Assembly (NCBI RefSeq): GCF_024586455.1
Contig: NC_065920.1
Location: 53,683,109 to 53,747,108, forward strand
Length of the DNA: 64,000 nucleotides
Source: Bactrocera neohumeralis
Lineage: Eukaryota; Arthropoda; Insecta; Diptera; Tephritidae
Reading direction: 5' to 3'
A program made the position numbers and the translations under genes. Positions 46,085 through 57,287 of the stretch are shown one piece after another. The notes under the pieces were generated by a model. That model searched no databases and was not told the DNA's origin. It worked only from the letters and a program-made list of their open reading frames with translations. Position 1 is the stretch's first letter. Each line of letters opens with the position of its first letter.

Positions 46085-46925
46085 CGATTTTTTTTCAATG
46101 TACTTGTTTGACAGATCAAACGTGAGTCGTGCCAAGCAACTTAACATTCATTATCGGATAATACTCGACCGAATAGACCACGTCCTCCACGCATGGAAGA
46201 AAATATAGCAGCCGTAGCTGAGAGTGAGCACGAATATCGTGGAGAGTCTATTCGGCGCCATTCGCAACAACTCGAACTGACGTATGAATAACTTCGCGCA
46301 TTTTACGTCGAGATCTTAAATTGAAATCATACAAAATACAGCTTGTGCAAGAACTAAAGGCGCTCCACCTTCCTAAGCGACATCGCTTTGCTCTATGTGT
46401 CCTTGAAAGGTTCCAAGAAGATCCGCCGTTTTCTAGTCAAATTTTGATCAGCGATGAGTCCCATTTCCGGCTCATTGGCTGGCTGGTATGTAGACAAACA
46501 AAATTGCCTAACCTGAAGAGATTCAAGAGCTGCTATTTTATCCAGAAAAAGCAACGGTTTGGTGTGGACCGGTGGACCGGTGGAATTATCTGTCTGTAGT
46601 GCTTCAAAAATGATGCCGTTGAGAACGTAACCGACAATATCGACCGCTATCGTGCGCCATGATAACCGACTATTTGATGTCTGAAATTGAAACTCGTGAT
46701 CTCATTGACTTTTGGTTTCAACAAGACGGCGCCACTTCCCACACATCGCATCAATCAATAGATTTATTGAGAGAACAGTTCGATGAGCAGACAATTTCAC
46801 GTTTTTGGCTGGTCGATTAACGACCAAGATAGTGTGATATCACACCGTTGGACGTTTTCCTGTGGGGATGAGTAAATTCTAAAGTCGACGTGGACGACCC
46901 CGCTTCGACTCAGGCTAGTTGCCTC
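46085..46925 (+). mobile_element. DD41D (rosa-like) mariner, copy D
   Basis: The leader GTTTGACAGATCAAACGTGA is followed directly by the IRPNRP region, so the first helix-turn-helix is deleted. Frame 46321-46599 reads KSYKIQLVQELKALHLPKRH, then LISDESHFRLIG with the first catalytic Asp intact, then WTGGIICL. FWFQQDGATSHTS follows, and after two stops CDITPLDVFLWG. Counting codons from QQD to PLD gives 41 residues between the second and third Asp. That spacing, conserved with the stops counted as residues, is the basis for the DD41D label of all four copies. The 3' part after FLWG is lost: at about 46925 it meets RTE-like sequence on the opposite strand. Confidence 0.8.
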
Positions 46926-46949
46926 TATCCTTTGCTAGGTCACACCTGA

Positions 46950-47235
46950 TGTTTGTACGAAGTTCTGAGAGATTGTGCTGTAGTTGGCGCTTTACTTCCT
47001 TTGCGATTCGGAGAAGCTTATCGCTGGATCCATCTTCATATGGACGACATAGCCTCATCAGCGCATTCGTTGGATTTTATGCGCCTTACTAATCCATGTA
47101 GTCATAGAGCTCTTACGTTTGTGGTACCATCTTCTGTAATATAATAATATTCTCATCTCGATGCACCGTCGTCCATGTTTCTGCCCCGTATAACAGGGCG
47201 GGGATGATGAGGCACTTTGTACTGCCTACGTTAAC
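46950..47235 (-). pseudogene. RTE-like retrotransposon fragment, copy 4
   Basis: From 47235 the minus strand reads KCLIIPALLYGAETWTTVHR and DENIIILQKMV. This is the segment just after the RT palm (family FYKSLIVPVLLYGSEAWT), also seen at 12918-12990. Later parts are shifted and poor. The sequence belongs to a related but distinct subfamily, judging by GAETWTT instead of the form at 12.9 kb. Confidence 0.55.
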
Positions 47236-48439
47236 TAGTTGATAAAATATCATACTATATGTTCATATGTAGACTCCTCTTACTATAAATTCGTGAAGAT
47301 TGATTTCAATGTAAATGCTACATTTTCCGTTGCCTTGGCATCACCATTTAGAAAAAGGCTTGGTCGTACAATCGTCGCTATTTAACAACTACAAATTTTA
47401 CGTTGACTCCTTAACCTGGCAATTGTGCTAGGCGCCGCCCCATCAATTCTCGTATCTGGCTACAGCTTATTCGCCTGACGGATGTCAAAGGTAACTACCC
47501 AAGCAATTTACTAAAACACAGAAATGCTTTCATCGTTTCAACAAGTGAGTTTGTTCAACTATTTTTTACCATTTTTCGGTAGAGCAACTTCTGTGGCATA
47601 CAACATTCAGCACCTTTACCAAACCACAACAGCCATGAAGTATGCTCCGTGCATTTCTGTATTGAATCACTTTTAGTGTACATAAGTATATGTATATATA
47701 TATGTATACGTATATAAGTTATATGCTCGTACCACTGTTTCATGCTTCATCTAACTTGATTACATATATATAAACATATCTACAAAATTATCCGTCTACA
47801 AGCGATTCCTCTGCAAGTTTTAGCTCAAACTACACAAACACTGAGTGCTTGTAACCCCCTCAAACCTCTTTGCTGGCGCCAATGTTTAAATATCAAAACC
47901 AACCGTTCAACTTTGTAGTAGTCACCTCAACAGTAACACCTATTGCACTCAAACTTGGGTTCACTTGGCTGGATTCGAGTAAAGCTGCACATTAGGGTGT
48001 ACGTTATTTCCCAGTTTATTGTTTTTTGCAAATGTTCTATGAAGTTATAGTTTTTGCCTTAAATAAATGGATCATGGGTAAAAAGCTCTAATTTTTTCAT
48101 CAATGATTTTCGATTATTTTCATATATTTTTATATCTACTTTTTGATCTTTTGCAATGAAGATTTTACCTCCAAAAAAAAAAATAAAAATTAAAGCTACA
48201 ATTTTAAGAGAGTGTTTTTTTGTTATAATTTTTTTTTTTGGCTTTACAGAGAAACTCTGCATAATTTTTTATACAAACATTGTTTTAAAAGTTAAACATA
48301 CTTAAAGGTATGCATCAAATGTACTAAACTCACATAGTACACCATGTCGTATGAGCAACACAGTGAGTATAAATCACTGGTATGTATGTATGCATGCTGA
48401 ATACATTTGATGTGTTACTTTAATTGCATATAACTCTTA
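47236..48439. other. No recognisable feature
   Basis: TATATATGTATACGTATATA-type patch near 47690-47720, and A- and T-runs around 48170-48240. No gene or element end supported. Confidence 0.4.
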
Positions 48440-48930
48440 AAGGTAGGTTTATATGAAAAACAAGGAAAAAAGTTAATTTAGACTGCACCGAAGCTATAAT
48501 AGTCTTCCCAGGTGCATTTTTTGTAGCATAAAGGAGTACAAAAAGATCTTTTTCTTGATTTTGAATGGTCAGTTTATATGGCAGATATATGCTATAGTGG
48601 TTCGATCTGAACAATTTCTTCGAAAATTACACCTTTGTCTTGGACAATAACTCATATTAAATTTCGCGAAGATATCACATCAAATAAAAAAGTTTTCTAT
48701 ATAAGCATTTGATTTCGTTCATTGCCTTTGTATGACAGCTATATGCTATAGAAGTCCTATATAAGCTGTGCCGAGAAATAAGCCGCATCTTAGTGTGAAG
48801 AGAACATGTGCTAAATTTCTGGTCGATATCTCAAAAACTGAGGGACTAGTTCGCGTGTTCATGCTAATCGATTATTTATATAGTAAACTTCGTGGCAAAG
48901 TTAATACATTAAATACGGGTATAAAAATCA
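48440..48930 (+). repeat. Mini-me/INE-1-like repeat, copy 7
   Basis: Starts near AAAAACAAGGAAAAAAGTTA with GACTGCACCGAAGCTATAAT (the decayed 5' motif). Two modules follow (TATGGCAGATATATGC near 48578, TATGACAGCTATATGC near 48731), then AAAACTGAGGGACTAGTTCG. The microsatellite core is replaced by a short unrelated stretch; AAACTTCGTGGCAAAGTTAA and GGGTATAAA mark the 3' end. Confidence 0.7.
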
Positions 48931-50095
48931 TGAACACTTTTTGGGAGACCGAAAATTTTTTAATTAGAATGCCAATTTTTAAGAGTTTTTGTTTTAAAAG
49001 GTAAGAGAAAAATGTTTTAGACACGGTTTAAATTAAAAATAAAGAGCTATTCTTAATTTTAGGGAAAAATTGAACTTGAAAAAAAAACAGACACCCTACT
49101 GCACATATGTATCTCTGTATGTTTGTAAATTGCAATGTTTGCAGACATTGCCTCGACTCAAATATTTAAAGTTTTAACTACTTGTAACTTGAGCTGCTTG
49201 TCTTGCGTTTCATGCAGTTTACCGAAGCAGCACTCGTTCTCGATACGGCAATTTAAGCTATGTAGCAACTGCAACTACTGCTCATACATAGTACTACTCA
49301 TACCTTACAGATATTTCAATACCTTCATATAGTTAAATATTGCAAAAATAAAATACCGTTGGTGTACTCTGCGTGCGGCAATTGCTTTTAGTTTGTGGAA
49401 ACTATAAAAATAGCAAGTAAGAATGGAACCAAGCGTTGGTGAGATTAAATATTTTTAAATCCCTTACTATAATTTGGATTTTTTTCATAGATATCTATGA
49501 TCAAGAGTTATATTTTATTGATACAATATAAATTTTAACGTAATTCTCAGTTTTATCAAAGGTTTCGTAGTATGTCAACTAGCACTGTCATTAAGAGGTT
49601 TTAGTGCTTACTAGTTTGTTGGGTATTATTGATACATTCAAAGAAGCCTTAAGATTACATCACAAGTACAGAAATAGATTGGAGTCCTTAATGGAGCCGC
49701 AGACGACCAAGACCTGCTAATATGTAGAGCCGGCAAGTGAAAGCAAGGTCGCAAAAAATAGACAAATCGAATTCTTAGAAAAATCAAATTCCTAGCATGA
49801 ATAAATTGAATAAGAATATTTACCCTCAATTTTGATGATTATTGATTTGTTTGCATGTTAGCTCATAAAACTATGACTCATCGTGCCCTCCATAAATGTG
49901 GGATCGGAATTCGCACGATCAAATATGTTTAAAGAGACCTGTATACTGTTTAAATCTCCGCTGTATCGGGACGAGTCGAGCACGAACGTGTTTCATAACC
50001 AAAAGATCCACTAAAACCATTCAAACGGACTCGCGAGCTTTCTTAACATCCTGTCTGACGATTTTTAAGTACCAAATCCCTCACTGTTTTAATAT
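48931..50095. other. No recognisable feature
   Basis: AT-rich. A more balanced area at 49640-49760 and 49890-50050 has no domain that I can name with confidence in any frame. Confidence 0.4.
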
Positions 50096-50192
50096 TTTTA
50101 TCTGCAAGATACATTGTCAAATGTGAAAGTTTTCCATACAAGAACTTGAACCGATCGTTCAGTTTATATGGCAGCTATATGTTATAGGAGAA
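50096..50192 (+). repeat. Mini-me/INE-1-like module fragment, copy 8
   Basis: One module only: CAAGATACATTGTCAAATGT, then CCATACAAGAACTTGAACCG, then TATGGCAGCTATATGTTATA. It is followed at once by RTE-like sequence. Confidence 0.7.
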
Positions 50193-50199
50193 AATAGTT

Positions 50200-50372
50200 C
50201 GAGCTGCAGAACTAAATAGAGAAGGTACCATGATATTGATATCATCGGCCTCAACACCCGCGCCGTTAGTTCTGCTTTCTCCAGGCTGGACAAGGAAGCA
50301 CAGAAAATGAGTCTGGCAGTGAACGAGGGCAAGACGAGAGTTTCTAGTAAGAACTTTTGCGAAAGCGGCAGG
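50200..50372 (+). pseudogene. RTE-like reverse transcriptase catalytic fragment
   Basis: Reads YHDIDIIGLNTRAVSSAFSR, then LDKEAQKMSLAVNEGKTRVS. This is the RT palm block FADDIDIIG-x-x-x-x-AV-x-x-AF-x-x-x-x-x-x-x-KM-x-L-x-VNE-x-KT. One residue of the FADD box is altered or lost (YHD). It is oriented opposite to the other RTE-like fragments. It joins mariner sequence at about 50372. Confidence 0.65.
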
Positions 50373-50470
50373 ACGAACTTTACTCAGGGCAAATTGTGCT
50401 ACACGAACCGAACTGATACAGCATCGTCTCCATAAACTTCACAAATTTCATTCGTGGCCTGCGTGGCGTT
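50373..50470 (-). pseudogene. Mellifera-type mariner N-terminal scrap
   Basis: On the minus strand it reads KNATQATNEICEVYGDDAVS, matching NAVQAA-x-EIC-x-VYG-x-DAVS-x-R near the transposase start, and then GTAGCACAATT as in the 60171 and 38578 copies. About 100 bp, wedged between RTE and mini-me-like sequence. Confidence 0.7.
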
Positions 50471-50475
50471 CTTCC

Positions 50476-51212
50476 CTTTTTATACCCTGAGCAGGGTATA
50501 TTAAGTTTGTCACGAAGTTTGCAACACCCAGAAGGAAGCGTGGGAGACCCTATAAAGTATATATATAAATGATCAGTGTGTTGAGCTTAGTCGATTTAGC
50601 CATGTCCGTCTCTCTGTCCGTCTGTCTGTATATATACGAACTAGTCCCTCAGTTTTTAAGATATCGTTTTGAAATTTTGCCAACGTTATTTCATCTTCAA
50701 GAAGCTGTTCATTTGTCGGAACTGCCGATATCGCAAGACTATAACATATAGCTGCCATACAAACTGAACGATCGGAATCAAGCTCTTGTATGGAAAACTT
50801 TCACATTGACAATGTATCTTCACAAAAGTTGGCACAGATTATTTTCTAAGGCAACAATGTAATCTCCGAAAAAATTGTTCAGATCGGCTTACTATAGCAT
50901 ATAGCTGCCATACAAATTGAACGATCGAAAAAAATTCTTTATGAAAACTTGTATTCAAAACCTTTGCATTTGACAATGCATTTCGGCTTGACTATAGCAT
51001 ATAGCTGCCAAAAATTGAACGATCGAAAAAGTTCTTGTATGGAAAGATTATTTTCTAAGGCAACAATGTAGTCTCCGAAAAAATTGTTCAGATCGGATTA
51101 CTATAGCATATAGCTTCCATATAAACTGAACACATAGTTACTAAAAGAAATGCACCTGTGAAGGGTATATTAGCTTCGGTGACGCCGACGTTAACGTTTT
51201 TTCTTGTTTTTA
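50476..51212 (-). repeat. Mini-me/INE-1-like repeat, copy 9
   Basis: Starts with the terminal palindrome TATACCCTGAGCAGGGTATA at 50482, then AACACCCAGAAGGAAGC, a TA tract and the core TTTAGCCATGTCCGTCTCTC. A GTCY tract, ACTAGTCCCTCAGTTTT and several modules (ATAGCTGCCATACAAA and variants) follow. It ends TTAGCTTCGGTGACGCCGAC then AACGTTTTTTCTTGTTTT, the 5' motif reversed. Both ends and the order match copy 5 in reverse, so this is close to full length. Confidence 0.8.
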
Positions 51213-53286
51213 ACTAACTTTACATCGATAACGCTTCAGAATTTTTTATTCTGGTATTTTATGGTAAAATGCCATATATGTATATCTAATTAAAACGTCT
51301 TTAGTATGACGAAAACATACTATTATAGTAACAACTAGGTAGCATATTTTAAAAGATAGTTAAATCATAATTAACATTATGCATATTTCCTAGTGAAGAC
51401 AAAGTTAGCAACCCAGAAACCCAGCTGATAAATCATTAATATCTTAAAATGTGATAGTCTTTTATGTCTGGATTACAGACCCATTGAAACTATGTAAGTT
51501 AATAAAGAAACTCCTGGAATAACCCAAGAATGTGAACTAAAACACACACTGAATATGCGCGCAAAGCTTCTGGCAGTTCATAATATGCAACACAATCATC
51601 CAATTGGTAACGGTAAACGCAATCACTAAAGCTCGAATGCACAACACTCAAGGCTATCGGCTACTAATTTTAGTATTTCCTACTGTTCTTTATGAAAACA
51701 CTATTCCAGCCATATTTTATCTTATTTAAACCGTGAACAGCATAATATTAAGTTTTCCCTAATTTTTTAATACGAAGAAGGAAACACACTACTGACATAC
51801 AATTTGAATCACATGTAAAGTAAAATTTACTTTGTAAATAAAAACGACTTTTTTTTTACTTACCCAGTCGATTAAGTAGTTCCCGAACTTGCAGTTCCCA
51901 TAATTTTCAAATTTAATTTTTGTATGATCGAGAAAAATTTAAAAATTTGTTTGTTTTAGTTCTGAGCTTTGGTATTACTACATGTTGACAGAGTATTTTT
52001 GAATTTTTTCATTCAATGTCATTTTCTTTATATAACCGACAGCTCACGTCAATGAATTTCCAATTTTGCAAAAATGCATTCCTAAGCACAAAAAAATATT
52101 TTTAGTAAGCATAATCAAATAACATAAGTGAATTTATTTTGAGTCAAAAATTTAATGAATATTGTTTGTCTACAATTAGACAAAATACTTTTATTTACTC
52201 ACAAAAGTTACTCATACGCCCTCTACGCTATTAACGAAATGAGTTAACAATTTGAAAATTTCTTTTGAGAGAGAGCCAACTTATAGCAAACCATAAATAT
52301 TAATAATATTTAAAGAAATAAATTGCTAGCAATTCCTAAAAGCGTAATATGAATAGTTTTTCACTTAAATAATCATATTTATTCGCATTGCATGCACAAT
52401 TTTCAAATTGAATTTCAAATCCCAATCATTTATCGACGTCACTTAGTGACAACAATTTTCACGTCAGACATTTTCTTTCTCCTTTCGTGAACGCCGACGT
52501 TCATTCACGGATGTGTGCTTACTAGAATGGATCGATTTACAGCGGACTAGACAAACGTACAAATGGTTTCGAGTCAGCGATTTTTAAGGCGAAGTTATTT
52601 AGGGATCTAATACATTTTTTCCTTAGTTTTTAAGATATCTGAATGAAATTTAATACATAGCTGCATTTTGATATTATATTGATCATTTGTTGGAATCGGT
52701 CAAATCGAAAAATTATATCATTTATCTCTCATATAGTAGATTTTTCAGATTTTTTGAACTTCTCCATAAAACAAATGCTGGCTTGAGAAAGAGTTATATG
52801 TATTCATAGTCTCTCCGACAAAGTGGTTCAGGATTATCCGTAAAACGTTTCCCGCATACACGATTTTATAAAAAAATCGATCCGCTCTAGTGTTTACTAA
52901 CCTTCTTATTCTCTGTCGGTTGAATTGCGAATAATTTCGTCGAAATGTATGCTGAGATATGTTTTAGTTATGTAAAAAGCTCTGTAATGCAAATCATAAT
53001 ATATTTTTCACGCAATAGTGGCATGCCATTACCACTGACATGATTTTCAATAGTACTATAGTTTTTGTTGCAATTCTCATCTTTCGCAATACTGCGATGC
53101 ATTTTACAACATTGACAGCCACCAATAGACGTTATAGCGAAATAAAAACGAACATATACTGCAACATCAATGAATCAAAAATTTTGTTGAATTTTATAAC
53201 AGTTCAGGTGCTAACAGTTTTCCGCTAACCTTTCTATTTTCCGCAAATCTTTAGTTATTTGTGTCTGTGCGCTGTTAGAAAATATG
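51213..53286. other. No recognisable gene
   Basis: Long AT-rich stretch. Around 52600-52700 TTTTTAAGATATCTGAATGA and ATACATAGCTGCATTTTG hint at a very decayed mini-me-like piece. ORF 53040-53228 (62 codons) has no recognisable motif. Confidence 0.4.
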
Positions 53287-53288
53287 TA

Positions 53289-54465
53289 CAAGGTTTGTCC
53301 GGAAAGTAATAGGATTGATTTTCTTCCACCGCGATTGTATTTCGGAGCGCCAAACCGATTGGATTCGGTAGAGGGCATTCCTAGCTGAAAAATGACCGGC
53401 GGGTTAGTTGTCTCCGCGCACCTGGAGAGTCAGGAGAAACATTTTCGAGCGACACTGTTTTTGTGAGTGGTGTAAGCCGAAAATGCAGCGTTCGTTAGAG
53501 CAGAGGTACGCGATTAAATTTTGTGTGAAAGTCAGTAAATCTGTGACAGAGACGTTTGGTATGATCAAGCGGGCTTACACAGGTTTTTGCTTTAGCAAGA
53601 AGTGGTGTGTTTCGGTGACACCGGGTCTTTTTGGAGGGCCGAGAAGAGGTCGCTGATGAAGACCGTGCTGGGAGACCTGCGATTTCGACAAACACCCACA
53701 ATGTGGCTTGTGTGCGCAAAGTTTTGACCGTCAACTAAGTATTCGTTTAATTGCGCGGAGGTTGATCCCGAGATAAAGAGGCAATCTTCCTAGCATTTTG
53801 AGACGACAGCATGCACTTCGGCTTGCAAGGCTATTCCGGAGAATGCCTTCAATGTTTGGAAATCGCACTGGCAGCGCTGTATCGACGCAGAATGAGCCTA
53901 TATTGAAAGTTTTTAAAAAATTGTAACGATTGCTTTAAAACACCTTTTTTTTTTTTTTAAAAACATTCATTCCTAACTCTGGTTTAGACCGAACTATATA
54001 CGATTTATATTTTTATAGGTATAACTTTCAAAAAATATGTCCTAAGAAGATTTTTTTCAACTCGTTAGATCATTATTTTCCGAGGTACAGCTCATTTTGT
54101 GTGAAAGTCCCCAAATATGAGAATAACGTAATCAAACTGAGTTTTTCTTATAACTACTTTTCAAAAAAGTCTTTATGATCCCGAGATATTTGCAAATGAG
54201 CCATTTTTTTTATTTTTAAAAACTCTAACCAAAACGATGAAATTTTTTTCAAACCATCATTTTGTAAAATTTTTTTAAACGTTTCGCGAACCCACTTTTT
54301 CTCTTCACAGATTTCGCATAAATTTTCATTCCAAACACGGTTTTTATAATTGTTGCTTTTTTTTGCTAAATTTTTTTCTTTATTTTATTTATGTCAAATT
54401 TGATTCTTTTTGAATAAATCCTGATATATAATATATATAGTCCTATTACTTTTTTTTGAACCCTA
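53289..54465 (+). mobile_element. Mariner with internal deletion and possible insert
   Basis: Left terminus CAAGGTTTGTCCGGAAAGTA follows TA; the right end reads AGTCCTATTACTTTTTTTTG then AACCCTA, followed by TA, so the termini pair imperfectly. The transposase begins at 53484: MQRSLEQRYAIKFCVKVSKS then VTETFGMIKRAY, the first helix-turn-helix. A frameshift leads to EEVADEDRAGRPAISTNTHN, holding the linker GRP motif, and RKVLTVN with a stop. A deletion removes the entire catalytic core, joining to AIPENAFNVWKSHWQRCIDA, a stop and AYIESF, the C-terminus. About 500 bp of unassigned T-rich DNA (53930-54440) lies before the right terminus, longer than expected and perhaps an insertion. Confidence 0.75.
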
Positions 54466-54591
54466 TATTTTTACTGTTATTAACATTAAAACTGACAGTA
54501 CAAATTATCCAAGAAAATACAACAATAACTGCTGTTAAATTCATAGTAGAAAAATGAGTGTGACTGCGGAATTTTATACTAAAAACAAGTA

Positions 54592-54780
54592 TGCAAGGAC
54601 TAAGTTCGGGTGCAACCGAACATTTTATACTTTGGCCTTTATCTTAACCTTCTCTTTTCAAGCCATTTCGTAATCCTGATCATATATAGTACATATATAT
54701 ATATATGCATATAAATATATAACCTTATATCAATATATATATATATCTATATTATATCTATTATATCTATTGCGCTTAGT
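54592..54780 (+). repeat. Interspersed repeat with TTCGGG-type 5' end, copy 2
   Basis: Contains GGACTAAGTTCGGGTGCAAC then CGAACATTTTATAC, the well-kept 5' motif with its inverted repeat (TTCGGGTGCAACCGAA). It then passes into a TA-rich tract (54690-54770). Only the 5' end is present. Confidence 0.6.
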
Positions 54781-55408
54781 TTTAGGTGATACATATAACC
54801 GTTAGGTGAATAAAACTATTATACTCTGCAGCAACATGTTGCAAAAGAATAACAATAACTAGCAGCGAACAACAATAATTGTTATCTCCGATTCACAAAC
54901 ATATTTGCATGTATTGGCATTTGTGCGAATAATAAAAAATTCGGTGCACAACTTGTCAGTAAAGCTACGTGAATAGAGTTTAAATTTTATTTTATGCATG
55001 CTCTTATTGTTATTTTTCGATTTTGTTGCAAAAACTGTTCGTTATTTTGGTTGAGCGGAAGGATTGTGACTTGGTTGACTAGCTGCCAAATTTACTTTCC
55101 CTCACGACCAATTGAATATATTTGGTTGAATGGTGCTGATTGAATACTAGTTTGTTGGAAATTTTCGGTAGTATCGCAGAAGTGAGAAATGTTCAATGAA
55201 AGTTGGCGTTATTTGATAGAAATTTTAAAATTTTATATTCTGCTATTAGAAATTCTTAACTCTAACGTATGGATTCAGAACTATTACAGCATTTGGAACA
55301 TTTATCCATATAGTGTTGAAAACGGCATATTATTATAATCTACTAACATCGAAAAATTTACATATAATTATTATTTTTCTTAAAAATTTCAACTGAAATT
55401 TGTTTGCA

Positions 55409-55454
<46 letters not shown>

Positions 55455-55705
55455 ATAAAGAAAAATAATTCATATTAGTAGGCTTTCTATGAAATATTTC
55501 AGCACAAAAGCACATACATATGTAAGTAAGGTATTTTGAGTTTTTTCATAAATATATTTCGTGCGCAGTTAATGTATAGTTCATACAAATTCATATTTAT
55601 TTGACAATATTATTTGCTAAATAAATAATATTATTATTAATGTTATTGTATCCAATATTGAAAGCAATTGTATAAGAAAACGTTAGATACCTTATGACGT
55701 CCTAC
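54781..55705. other. AT-rich; contains an (AT)n microsatellite
   Basis: A perfect (AT)n run spans about 55410-55452. No coding region is supported. A short Tc1-type terminal motif begins at 55706 (see findings). Confidence 0.6.
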
Positions 55706-55923
55706 AGCGCTTCACAGCTAATTAAAAACGCTCCCTTTTTTGTAGGTGACTAATGAGTATAATCATAAAAAATTTTAATATACCGTTATTTATATTCCTA
55801 AAAGTCTTGCATTGTTCGTGTTCTTCTATTTACTACTAAATTCACTCTGTTTTGTAGTTCTGAAGTTAAAATTCTTTTATTTTTTTCCCCAAATAGTAAA
55901 TGCGTTCCGATATAGAAGGTGAA

Positions 55924-57109
55924 TTAAGTGCGACAGCTAATTAGAAACAGTTGTTTAAAGAATTAATATTCCTCAAGGTATTAATTTTTATTAAAAAAAT
56001 TCAAAATTGTGGTTTAAAATATATTAAAATGTATTATTCAAGATTTTTAATGAGTAAACGCTCCCCGCCTTACGTAGTTACATTTTTGAACTTCGTCAGT
56101 CTGGAGATACGTACAAACAAATTTCGAATCAGTTCAAATGCTCAAAAGAAGTTGTTTTCAATGCCCTTAAGCATATAACTATTTGCAACGTTGCACGCGA
56201 AGAAAAAACCCGAAAAACTTCAATAGAAATATACCGCAGAATTACTACCATCTCCCGAGGAAACCCAAAAAAAGAGTTCCACTGACATTCTACATAAAAC
56301 TCAAGACGAATATAATGCCCAAATATCCAAGAAAACAATTGCCCGGCGTTTAGTCGAATTTGGATTTCACGGCAGAACAGCACGCATGAAACCACTTCTA
56401 ACTAAGATTCAAAGGAAAGAATGTATCAACTTTTCCAACGCTTATTGATTGTGGACAACAAATAAATGGAAGTATGTTGTTTGGAGCGATGTAACAAAAT
56501 AAATAGCATAGATCCTGATGATCGAAGGTATGTTTGCCGACCAATCTAACAAGAATTTGATCCTCGCTATGTTTCACGCGTAGTGAGGCATGGTGGCGGA
56601 TCAATCATGGTGTGGGAATTTTTTTCCTGGTGTGGTGTATGTCCGCTCCATATGATTGATGGAATTTTAAATAAGGAGAAATACGTCGACATCCTAAAAA
56701 AATGTCATTCTGCCATGGACTAAGGACAATTTGCCTGTTATATGGAAATTCCAAAAAAATAACAATCCAAATCACATGGCAAAGTTAACACAAACGTTTT
56801 TTGTAGCAAACTCCATGAATGTTTTGAAGTGGCCTGAAAAGAACACATCTCTGTTGATGTACAAAAAGATGTAGGTACCAAAAATATCACAAATATGGAT
56901 GTCCTTTTTGATGAAATTAGGACGGCATGGCAAGCAACACATGTGGTGTGCTGTCAGAGTCTTATAACGTCAATTCGCAGTGGATGTGAAGCAGTATTAA
57001 AGTAAAAGGGTTAAGCAATAAAATGTTAACTGAAAGTAAGCAATATTTTTAAATAGCAGTATTTTTTGTTGATAAAAAGTTTTCGTTTCTAATTAGTTGT
57101 CGCACTCAA
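55924..57109 (+). mobile_element. Tc1-like transposon with paired termini, dead
   Basis: Left terminus AAGTGCGACAGCTAATTAGA and right terminus (reverse strand) GAGTGCGACAACTAATTAGA pair over about 22 bases, giving a 1.19-kb element. The transposase in pieces: LRQSGDTYKQISNQFKCSKE-like helix-turn-helix near 56090, then KKSSTDILHKTQDEYNAQIS, KKTIARRLVEFGFHGRTARM and KPLLTKIQRKECINFSNAY before a stop. Next come WKYVVWSDVTK, GGSIMVWEFFSW-type and GVCPLHMIDGI-type segments, NILKKCHSAMD-like, NLPVIWKFQKNNNPNHMAKL and NSMNVLKWPEKNTS. These are Tc1 catalytic-domain blocks; the first Asp is in WSDV, and the second, in QHDNDPKHT of relatives, is Asn in QKNNNPNHM. Many stops and shifts. Confidence 0.8.
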
Positions 57110-57183
57110 ATCGTAGATTCCACATATTTTTGTTAAAATCTAAAAAAAAAAAAACTGATTTTTAATAAAAATTTTTACTAATA

Positions 57184-57245
57184 CGTAGGTTGCTATATAT
57201 ATTTCTGGCCTAATAATGTAAATAGGCATATTTATCAACGAAAAT

Positions 57246-57287
<42 letters not shown>

